A stretch of 6,337 nt of DNA, taken from assembly GCA_022510985.1 (NCBI GenBank), contig JAFLSL010000069.1, forward strand, positions 1 through 6,337, given 5' to 3'. Under the pieces are notes generated by a model. That model ran no database searches. It worked only from the letters and a program-made list of their open reading frames with translations, and was not told the DNA's origin. Positions 1 to 5,795 of the stretch are shown piece after piece. A program made the translations under genes and the position numbers. Positions within the stretch are counted from its first letter, which is position 1. Each line of letters starts with the position of its first letter. The stretch is from Ruminococcus sp. (GTDB lineage: Bacteria; Bacillota; Clostridia; Oscillospirales; Acutalibacteraceae).

Positions 1-602
1 GCTCAATCGGAGATATTAAGGACGAACCGTTCAATCCTGTGAAAATAGACGATACGCTTATTGATGAGCTTAATAAATCGAGCTTTGCTCTTATTGATAA
101 GTCAAAAGAAAGCAAAATGCGTGAGGTTGTGGAGAACGCACGCCTCGACTGTGACAGCATAGGCGGAACGGTTGAATGTGCCGTTGTCGGAATGCCTGTC
201 GGAGTGGGCGGACCGCTTTTTGACGGAGTTGAGGGTGCTTTGGCTAAGGCTCTTTTCGCAATTCCCGCAGTTAAGGGTGTTGAGTTCGGAAAAGGCTTTG
301 AAAGCTCAAAGCTGCTCGGAAGTGTAAACAACGACGCGTTTGAGTACAAAAACGAAAGGGTTGTTACAAAAACTAATAACTGCGGCGGAATCCTCGGCGG
401 AATAACAGACGGTATGCCGATTGTTTTCAAGGCTGCGTTTAAGCCTACGCCTTCAATCGCTAAGGAGCAGGAAACCGTTAATTTACAGACAGAGAAAAAT
501 GACACTATTTCTGTAAAGGGCAGACACGACCCCTGTATCGTACCCAGAGCCGTGCCTGTTGTTGAGGCGATTGCGGCGATTGCTGTTTTTGATTTACTAT
601 AA
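1..602 (+). CDS. aroC: Chorismate synthase, C-terminal part (5' end outside window)
   Basis: This enzyme makes chorismate from 5-enolpyruvylshikimate-3-phosphate, the last shikimate-pathway step, using reduced FMN in the cytosol. The reading frame is open from base 3, so about 199 residues are present. Full-length family members are about 360 residues, so roughly the first 160 lie upstream of the window. Family signatures are clear. They include CDSIGGTVEC and the glycine-rich GMPVGVGGPLFDG (about 154-230), the FMN/substrate segment NCGGILGGITDGMPI (about 378-422), and the C-terminal signature GRHDPCIVPRAVP (519-557) with its invariant Arg-His-Asp. The protein ends shortly after this signature, as is normal. 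A GTG at 39 could look like a start, but conserved coding continues upstream of it, so it is internal. The stop is TAA at 600-602, 18 bases before pheA, which implies one operon for chorismate and phenylalanine synthesis. Confidence 0.97.
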   Translation, partial: SIGDIKDEPFNPVKIDDTLIDELNKSSFALIDKSKESKMREVVENARLDCDSIGGTVECAVVGMPVGVGGPLFDGVEGALAKALFAIPAVKGVEFGKGFESSKLLGSVNNDAFEYKNERVVTKTNNCGGILGGITDGMPIVFKAAFKPTPSIAKEQETVNLQTEKNDTISVKGRHDPCIVPRAVPVVEAIAAIAVFDLL

Positions 603-620
603 TGTAACAAGGGTGAAATT

Positions 621-1748
621 ATGAAAGATTTATCCGAGATACGTAAGGAAATAAACGAAATAGATTCGCAGATTATCGAGCTTTTTAAACAGCGTATGAG
701 TTGTGCTAAAGATGTCGGTGAATACAAAAAAGCGAACAATATTCCGGTTTTGAATGAAGATCGTGAGAACGAAATTTTAGATAAGGTTTATGAAAAAGGC
801 GGAGAGTACGGTTCGCCCGCACGACTTTTGTATTCGAATATAATGGAACTCTCAAGAGCCTTGCAGCATAACATCGTAGGCAGCGGAAAGGCTATTAAGG
901 ATATTCTCTCAGACGCTGAAAATTCTCTGCCTGCTAAGGGCGTTAAAATTGCCTATCAGGGAATAAAAGGTGCAAACGGTCATGAGGCGACTGTAAGACT
1001 TTTTCCTGAGGGAGAGCCTGTTTCCTATAAAACTTTTGCCGACGTTTTTGACGCTGTTGACAAGGAAGAAGTGAACTACGGGGTTTTACCCGTAGAAAAC
1101 TCTACCGCAGGCTCGGTGTCGGCGGTTTACGACCTTATTCTGAAACACCGTTTTTATATTGTGGGTGCACTTGATTTGCCGATTGATTATTGTCTCGGCG
1201 GATTAAAGCAGTCTGAAATAGGCGATATCGAAAAGGTATGGACCCATCCGCAGTCAATTTCACAATGCGAAAATTATATCGCGGCTCATAATTTTGAGCC
1301 GACTCCCTGTGCCAATACCGCGGTTGCGGCACGGGACGTAGCTCGTGAAAAACGCCTGAACGTTGCGGCGATTTGCTCCTACAGAGCTGCCGAAGAGTAC
1401 GGCTTAAAAATTCTTGATGACCATCTTCAGGACAACGACGATAATATGACGCGTTTTATCGTTATTTCAAAGAGGCTTTTTATTCCCGATAACGCGGATA
1501 AAATCAGCCTGTGCTTTAGTCTTCCGCACGTTTCGGGTTCGCTTTACAGTGTGCTCTGCAGATTTAATTCGCTCGGCTTTAACCTGACAAAAATTGAATC
1601 CAGACCGATTCAGGGCAGCAAGTTCGAGTATCTTTTCTACCTTGATTTTGCAGGGAATGTCCATAGCAAGGATGCCGTAGAGCTTATTTGTCAGCTCTCA
1701 GAGGAAATGCCCGGATTTTCATTCTTAGGAAATTACAACGAGATTTAG
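621..1748 (+). CDS. pheA: Bifunctional chorismate mutase / prephenate dehydratase with ACT domain (P-protein)
   Basis: This protein converts chorismate to prephenate and then to phenylpyruvate, the committed phenylalanine branch. It has 375 residues in three parts. The AroQ-type mutase (about 1-87) keeps the expected active-site set, which by alignment from memory with E. coli P-protein is R8, R25, K36, R48, E49, S78 and Q82. The prephenate dehydratase domain (about 108-285) shows IAYQGIKGANGHEAT at its start, PVENSTAGSV in the middle and the catalytic TRF motif at T277-F279. The C-terminal ACT domain (about 292-370) carries SGSLYS and ESRP (E326-P329), the positions of the GALV/ESRP phenylalanine-binding motifs, so feedback inhibition by phenylalanine is expected. 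The ATG at 621 is preceded by AAGGGTG at 609-615. It sits 18 bases after aroC, so co-transcription is likely. Bacillus subtilis splits these activities between proteins; the fused form is common in Clostridia. Confidence 0.96.
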   Translation: MKDLSEIRKEINEIDSQIIELFKQRMSCAKDVGEYKKANNIPVLNEDRENEILDKVYEKGGEYGSPARLLYSNIMELSRALQHNIVGSGKAIKDILSDAENSLPAKGVKIAYQGIKGANGHEATVRLFPEGEPVSYKTFADVFDAVDKEEVNYGVLPVENSTAGSVSAVYDLILKHRFYIVGALDLPIDYCLGGLKQSEIGDIEKVWTHPQSISQCENYIAAHNFEPTPCANTAVAARDVAREKRLNVAAICSYRAAEEYGLKILDDHLQDNDDNMTRFIVISKRLFIPDNADKISLCFSLPHVSGSLYSVLCRFNSLGFNLTKIESRPIQGSKFEYLFYLDFAGNVHSKDAVELICQLSEEMPGFSFLGNYNEI

Positions 1749-1780
1749 CTTACTGAATAGCAGCATTTTGGTGATTAAAA

Positions 1781-2818
1781 GTGGAACTAAAAAAAGAACA
1801 TAATTATCTATGGGATAATATAAAAACACTTCTGATTTTTTTGGTAGTTGTGGGACATCTTCTCGAGGGACTTAAGCTCGTATTGCCGTTTGCAAAGGAT
1901 TTTGATTATTGGATTTACACCTTCCATATGCCTGCGTTTATATTTGTATCGGGATTTCTTTCGAAAAGCTATTGCAGAGAGGGCAAGGTTCGTGCGGATA
2001 AGGTTATTGTTTTTATAGCTTATTACGCGATTTTCCAGCTTGCGTTTACAGGCTACAGAATGTTAGTTGGAATACCTGTCGAGGCAGTTAACATACTTGA
2101 TATGTTCCATTCCAACCGCGGACTTTGGTATTTGCTTGCGATAATTTTTTATTATCTGATGATTCCCGTGGCTGAAAGGCTTTCATCATTTGTTATGATT
2201 TCTGTAAGCATAGTTCTTTCAATTTTAATCAGTACAGCTCCCGACGCAGGTATTGTACTTGCAATACATAGAATTTTTGTCTTTGCACCTTTCTTCTTTA
2301 TCGGCTACTATATGTCGAATTCTGCTCTTGAAAAGCTAAGAAAAATTAATTTATTTATAAGACTTTTGCTTGGTGCAATATGTATTACCTGTTCAATTTT
2401 AATTTGGTCACTTCAGAATCGCGATAATTTCCCGATGCGTGTGTTTTTCGGAAAAGCGAACTTTGCGGAGCTTGATGTATGGTTCCGCTATGGTGCACTT
2501 TTGAGAATTCAGGCTTTAGTTATAGGTCTTTTGATGATTGCGGCAGTGTTGCTTATTATCCCGACCTGCAAGCTCTTTATCTCGTATATAGGCAGGTATT
2601 CTCTGAGTGTTTATATCTTCCATATGCCGATTGTGATTTCACTGATGGATACAGACTTTTTAAAGGAAGTTCAGATTGTATCTCTTACTGATTTCTTCCT
2701 TCTCCTTCTTTGTGCAGCAGCGATAGTCGGTGTGCTTTCAATACCGATTTTTGATTATCCGTTTAAGTGGATAAGGCTCGGACTTCAAAAGATTACCAAA
2801 TACTCACCTAAGCATTAA
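1781..2818 (+). CDS. Membrane O-acyltransferase, acyltransferase-3 / fucose 4-O-acetylase-like family
   Basis: This is a polytopic membrane protein of 345 residues, likely with about ten transmembrane helices, which probably moves an acetyl or other acyl group onto an envelope sugar or polysaccharide precursor. The N-terminal helix contains LVVVGHLLEG, whose H25 is the conserved family histidine. It is followed by YTFHMPAFIFVSGFLSK (46-62), the typical fucose-4-O-acetylase-like (NolL, COG3594) motif, then GLWYLLAI (114-121) and FAPFFFIGYY (168-177). Near the end, YSLSVYIFHMPIV repeats the familiar His-containing helix, and the tail is basic. The start is a GTG at 1781 with GGTG about 7-10 bases upstream, 32 bases after pheA and with no terminator between. 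It is therefore probably the last gene of the aroC-pheA transcript, ending at the hairpin at 2822. The substrate cannot be told from sequence, and nothing ties it functionally to aromatic synthesis. Confidence 0.85.
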   Translation: MELKKEHNYLWDNIKTLLIFLVVVGHLLEGLKLVLPFAKDFDYWIYTFHMPAFIFVSGFLSKSYCREGKVRADKVIVFIAYYAIFQLAFTGYRMLVGIPVEAVNILDMFHSNRGLWYLLAIIFYYLMIPVAERLSSFVMISVSIVLSILISTAPDAGIVLAIHRIFVFAPFFFIGYYMSNSALEKLRKINLFIRLLLGAICITCSILIWSLQNRDNFPMRVFFGKANFAELDVWFRYGALLRIQALVIGLLMIAAVLLIIPTCKLFISYIGRYSLSVYIFHMPIVISLMDTDFLKEVQIVSLTDFFLLLLCAAAIVGVLSIPIFDYPFKWIRLGLQKITKYSPKH

Positions 2819-2821
2819 TTT

Positions 2822-2853
2822 AAAATCCCTTTGTTAATTTACAAAGGGATTTT
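2822..2853 (+). terminator. Rho-independent terminator after the acyltransferase gene
   Basis: A perfect 13-bp inverted repeat, AAAATCCCTTTGT (2822-2834) with ACAAAGGGATTTT (2841-2853), encloses a six-base loop, TAATTT. A T-rich run follows. It begins three bases after the stop codon at 2816-2818, so it should close the aroC-pheA-acyltransferase transcript and insulate the glucosidase gene. Confidence 0.93.
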
Positions 2854-2860
2854 CTTGATT

Positions 2861-2889
2861 TTCAAAGAATTATATCGTAAAATTATAAT
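2861..2889 (+). promoter_or_regulatory. Putative sigma-A promoter for the GH31 glucosidase gene
   Basis: A consensus -10 box TATAAT lies at 2884-2889. TTCAAA at 2861-2866, a 4/6 match to TTGACA, is placed 17 bases upstream. The start codon is 33 bases beyond the -10 box and has the strong ribosome binding site GAGGTGG at 2911-2917. The promoter lies just after a terminator, which supports an independent transcript. I saw no convincing catabolite-repression (cre) palindrome here. Confidence 0.7.
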
Positions 2890-2921
2890 ATAGTTTAAAT
2901 GTAGGTATGTGAGGTGGAAAT

Positions 2922-4823
2922 ATGGTAAAAAAATTCAGAATAGGTTCTCCCTTTGATACAGAAGCAGTAATTGAGAAAATTGAAATATCCGATACAAAGG
3001 ATTTCCCTCTGGGTCTGTCTTTAGGCGAAAAAGCGGTTTTGAAATTCAATATCGAAAAAGATGATATGATTTTCGGCTTGGGCGAGGCTGTTCGCGGAAT
3101 TAACAAACGCGGTTGGATTTACGAAAGCTGGTGCAGCGACGAAACAAACCACACCGAGGATAAACGCTCGCTCTACGGGGCACATAATTTTATTGTTGTC
3201 AGCGGAAAAGAAAAATTCGGATTGTTTGTCGATTTTCCCGCAAAGATTGAGTGGGATTTGTGCTACAGCGAGTGCGACGAAGTTAAAATCACTCTTGATG
3301 GAAAAAGTGCTGACTTTTATTATATCAAGGGCAAAAACGAACGTGGAATTGTACGCGAGTTCAGAAGAATAATCGGAAAAAGCTACATTCCGCCATTCTG
3401 GGCATTTGGTTATCAGCAAAGCTGTTGGGGTTACGCAAAGCAAGAGGACTTTGTAAACGTTCGCGAAAATCATCGGAATAATAATCTACCGCTCGACTGC
3501 ATCTATATGGATATAGATTATATGGAGCGTTTTAAAGACTTTACCGTAAACCGCGATTTGTTTCCCGATTTTAAAGCGTTTGTCGACGATATGAAGGCTA
3601 ATAATATCCACCTTATCCCGATTATTGACGCAGGCGTTAAGAAGGAAAAGGGCTACTCGGTTTATGAGGAAGGTCATGAAAAGGGATTTTTCTGCAAGAA
3701 CGCTGACGGTACTGATTTCGAGTGCGGAGTATGGCCCGGAATTGTCGGGCTTCCCGATTTTCTTAACAAGGACGCTCGCCGTTGGTTCGGCAGTCAGTAC
3801 GATGCCTTGAGTGATTTAGGCATTGACGGTTTTTGGAACGATATGAACGAGCCTGCGATTTTCTATTCCGTAGACGGGCTTAACAAGGCGATGAAAAAGC
3901 TCGATGATATTCGCGGTAAGGATGTTGATATTTGGGGCTTTTTCGGAATAAAGGACGCCCTTATGGGAGTTCAGAACAGTATGGACGACTACTCGAATTT
4001 CTACCATAATATTGACGGCAAATTAGTCTGCCACAAGGATGTTCATAATCTCTACGGAGCGTTTATGACAACTGCCGCAGGCGAGTATTTTGAGGAGAAG
4101 TTTGGAAAAGAAAAGAAGCTTATCTTTTCGAGAGCGTCCTATATCGGAGCACACCGAACGAGCGGAATTTGGTTTGGAGATAATTTCAGCTGGTGGTCGC
4201 ATATTCTTCTTAATCTTAAGATGCTGCCGTCTGTTAATATGTGCGGTTTCCTTTATTGCGGAGCCGACCTCGGCGGATTTAATAACAATGTAACGAGAGA
4301 CTTACTTTTGAGATGGCTTACACTCGGAGTTTTTACTCCGCTTATGCGAAACCATCGTGCTCTCGGAACACGTGCTCAGGAGGCATACCAATTCGGCGAC
4401 TGCAAAGAATTTTCGGATGTGCTTTCGGTACGCTACAGACTTATTCCTTATATTTATTCAACCTTCAGGCGTTGCAGTGAAGAGGACGATATGATGTTCA
4501 GACCTCTATCGTTCGATTATCCCGACGATAAAATCGCCCGAGAGGTTGAGGATCAGCTTATGCTCGGGGACGAGTGTATGATTGCACCGATTTATGAGCA
4601 GAACAAAAACGGCAGAACGGTTTATCTGCCCGAGGATATGAGCTTTGTAAAGCTGAGCGGAGAAAATGTAAAAATTGAAAAGCTTAAAAAGGGAATTCAT
4701 TATATCAGCGTAGAGCTTAACGAAGTGCCGCTCTTTATCAAAAACGGTAAAAATATTCCGCTTGCAAAACCGGCACTTAACACCGCAGAGCTTGACACAG
4801 AAAATCTTACATACCTTTTGTAG
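2922..4823 (+). CDS. Glycoside hydrolase family 31 alpha-glucosidase (Ro-alphaG1-like, probable isomaltase activity)
   Basis: This is a retaining exo-alpha-glucosidase that releases glucose from the non-reducing end of short alpha-glucosides. It has 633 residues and no signal peptide, so it is cytosolic and acts on imported sugars. An N-terminal beta-sandwich (about 1-150) precedes the TIM barrel (about 155-515) and a short C-terminal beta region. The nucleophile is D307 in FWNDMNEP and the acid/base is D420 in WFGDN. Other pocket residues are D73, D197 (YMDIDY), W271, W305, R404, W417, F453 and H478. From memory these have the same numbers as in Ruminococcus obeum Ro-alphaG1 (663 residues), including W169 in SCWGY, the residue reported to favour alpha-1,6 over alpha-1,4 substrates. 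An insertion of about 50 residues (315-370) follows the nucleophile, as in that enzyme. The C-terminus is about 30 residues shorter than Ro-alphaG1. The ATG follows GAGGTGG at 2911-2917. GH31 assignment is certain; linkage preference is inferred. Confidence 0.96.
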   Translation: MVKKFRIGSPFDTEAVIEKIEISDTKDFPLGLSLGEKAVLKFNIEKDDMIFGLGEAVRGINKRGWIYESWCSDETNHTEDKRSLYGAHNFIVVSGKEKFGLFVDFPAKIEWDLCYSECDEVKITLDGKSADFYYIKGKNERGIVREFRRIIGKSYIPPFWAFGYQQSCWGYAKQEDFVNVRENHRNNNLPLDCIYMDIDYMERFKDFTVNRDLFPDFKAFVDDMKANNIHLIPIIDAGVKKEKGYSVYEEGHEKGFFCKNADGTDFECGVWPGIVGLPDFLNKDARRWFGSQYDALSDLGIDGFWNDMNEPAIFYSVDGLNKAMKKLDDIRGKDVDIWGFFGIKDALMGVQNSMDDYSNFYHNIDGKLVCHKDVHNLYGAFMTTAAGEYFEEKFGKEKKLIFSRASYIGAHRTSGIWFGDNFSWWSHILLNLKMLPSVNMCGFLYCGADLGGFNNNVTRDLLLRWLTLGVFTPLMRNHRALGTRAQEAYQFGDCKEFSDVLSVRYRLIPYIYSTFRRCSEEDDMMFRPLSFDYPDDKIAREVEDQLMLGDECMIAPIYEQNKNGRTVYLPEDMSFVKLSGENVKIEKLKKGIHYISVELNEVPLFIKNGKNIPLAKPALNTAELDTENLTYLL

Positions 4824-4840
4824 TTCCCATAAATACTGAA

Positions 4841-4859
4841 ATGCAACCAATAGTTGCGT
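4841..4859. repeat. Short inverted repeat between glucosidase and regulator genes
   Basis: ATGCAAC (4841-4847) can pair with GTTGCGT (4853-4859) around the loop CAATA, including one G-T wobble. The core GCAAC/GTTGC is perfect. No T-run follows, so it is not a convincing terminator. It lies about 20 bases upstream of the probable -35 region of the regulator gene, so a protein-binding site is another possibility. Function is unknown. Confidence 0.4.
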
Positions 4860-4880
4860 AATTGAAAACTAAAATGTATG

Positions 4881-4908
4881 GTGATATTTCAAAGTTTTGT
4901 GGTATAAT
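4881..4908 (+). promoter_or_regulatory. Putative extended -10 promoter for the XRE regulator gene
   Basis: TATAAT at 4903-4908 is preceded by TGG (4900-4902), giving an extended -10 element. A weak -35 candidate, GTGATA (4881-4886, 4/6 match), sits 16 bases upstream. The box lies 28 bases before the ATG at 4936, leaving a short leader that contains the strong ribosome binding site AAGGGGGAG (4922-4930). Because the promoter overlaps the longest possible reading frame (from 4897), it also argues that translation does not begin there. Confidence 0.7.
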
Positions 4909-4918
4909 TATGACATAA
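4908..4918. promoter_or_regulatory. Candidate operator palindrome overlapping the regulator's promoter
   Basis: TTATG-A-CATAA is a perfect 5+1+5 inverted repeat that begins at the last base of the -10 box and covers the expected transcription start. That is where an autoregulating XRE-family repressor could bind. The element is short and AT-rich, so chance is a real alternative. No second copy was noticed upstream of the glucosidase gene. Confidence 0.3.
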
Positions 4919-4935
4919 ATCAAGGGGGAGATTTT

Positions 4936-5721
4936 ATGAATATTGAGACTGCTAACAGATTATTACAGTATAGAAAATCTCACGGATTTTCTCAGGAAGA
5001 GCTTGCAGAAAAAATCGGGGTAAGCCGCCAGGCTATCTCAAAATGGGAACGTGCGGAGGCGTCACCCGATACCGACAATTTAATTACATTAGCCGAGGTT
5101 TACGGAGTAACGCTCGATGAGCTTCTTCAAGGTGAAGGTGGGACTGAAGAAGCTAAGGCAGAGCCCGACAAAAATACTACATATGTCAAAGATGAAAGAT
5201 TTAAATTCAAAAAGGATTTCCACGTTAACGAAAACGGAGATTCGGTTCATATCGGTTTTAAAGACGGCATAAATGTAAAGGATAAGGACGGATCATATGT
5301 CCATGTCGGTTTTGACGGAATTCACGTTCAGGAAGGCGAAAAGGTACGTGCCTATACTGACGAGAACGGACACTTTATGGTAGATGAAAAATATTCTAAT
5401 AAAAAGCATAAGAAGATTGCCCACGTTTTTCCGGTTTGGATGTTAGCGTTAATCGCAATGTTGCTCTGGGGATTTTCAGGACAGCTTTGCGGATTTGCTC
5501 TTTCGTGGATTTGTTTGTTAGCTATTCCGCTTTATCATTCATTTGTTGAGGCAATTTATAAGCGTAACGCTCATTGCTTTGCCTATCCTGTGCTTTGTGT
5601 AGTATTCCAAATGATAACAGGATTTTTATTCGACGGCTGGAGCTGGGGCTGGATAGCTTATCTGACAATTCCAATCTATTATTGTATAGTGAATATGATA
5701 AACAAAAATACAGAAGAATAA
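4936..5721 (+). CDS. Membrane-anchored XRE-family transcriptional regulator with tandem repeats
   Basis: This protein of 261 residues has an unusual layout. Residues 6-64 are a standard XRE/Cro-type helix-turn-helix, with recognition region VSRQAISKWERAEASPD, so it should bind DNA. A charged linker (65-92) leads to three consecutive 17-residue units (95-145, beginning FHV, INV and IHV) with alternating hydrophobic residues that suggest beta strands. A lysine-rich stretch (156-160) then precedes about four membrane helices (164-255). These form two similar halves, each ending in a Trp-Ile...Ile-Pro-aromatic motif (SWICLLAIPLY and GWIAYLTIPIY). The regulator is thus probably tethered to the cytoplasmic membrane and may sense an envelope or membrane signal. 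The ATG at 4936 is chosen because AAGGGGGAG lies 5 bases upstream and the promoter overlaps the longer frame. It is 112 bases downstream of the glucosidase gene on the same strand. Target genes are unknown. Confidence 0.88.
   Translation: MNIETANRLLQYRKSHGFSQEELAEKIGVSRQAISKWERAEASPDTDNLITLAEVYGVTLDELLQGEGGTEEAKAEPDKNTTYVKDERFKFKKDFHVNENGDSVHIGFKDGINVKDKDGSYVHVGFDGIHVQEGEKVRAYTDENGHFMVDEKYSNKKHKKIAHVFPVWMLALIAMLLWGFSGQLCGFALSWICLLAIPLYHSFVEAIYKRNAHCFAYPVLCVVFQMITGFLFDGWSWGWIAYLTIPIYYCIVNMINKNTEE
5218..5370 (+). repeat. Three tandem 51-bp coding units (17-residue protein repeats)
   Basis: These lie inside the XRE regulator, residues 95-111, 112-128 and 129-145. Each unit starts with an aromatic or Ile residue, then His/Asn, then Val (FHV, INV, IHV), and ends in Gly. 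Units 1 and 2 share the inner pattern Val-His-(Ile/Val)-Gly-Phe-x-(Asp)-Gly; unit 3 has diverged to RAYTDENG. The register is exact at 17 residues with no gaps. DNA identity between units is only partial, so the duplication is old or the spacing is held by protein structure. Confidence 0.65.
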
Positions 5722-5740
5722 AGCTGAATTTATAAAAAGT

Positions 5741-5772
5741 AAAGCTCTCAAGGCATTTGCCTTGAGAGCTTT
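5741..5772. terminator. Bidirectional Rho-independent terminator between convergent genes
   Basis: A 14-bp perfect stem, AAAGCTCTCAAGGC (5741-5754) with GCCTTGAGAGCTTT (5759-5772), encloses the loop ATTT. On the plus strand the stem runs into a five-T tract (5770-5774). On the minus strand the stem is followed by ACTTTTTATA, also T-rich. It lies 19 bases after the regulator's stop codon and 23 bases beyond the minus-strand phosphohexomutase stop, so it can end transcription from both sides. Confidence 0.93.
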
Positions 5773-5795
5773 TTGTAAACTTTTTAAAAAATGGT

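Noticed and set aside
2854..2921. Catabolite-repression (cre) site upstream of the glucosidase
   Set aside because: No sequence resembling the cre palindrome was found; the AT-rich near-palindromes there are explained by the -10 region.
3021..3473. Minus-strand open frame of 150 codons inside the glucosidase gene
   Set aside because: It lies opposite strongly conserved GH31 coding sequence, has no recognisable domain, and is explained by codon bias of the real gene.
4841..4859. Inverted repeat as an intrinsic terminator for the glucosidase gene
   Set aside because: The stem is only five perfect pairs plus a wobble extension, and it is followed by AATTGAAAAC with no T tract. It is kept only as a repeat of unknown role.
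4897..4935. Thirteen-codon N-terminal extension of the XRE regulator starting at TTG 4897
   Set aside because: The stretch contains the TATAAT promoter box and the Shine-Dalgarno AAGGGGGAG, and homologous XRE domains begin near the ATG at 4936.
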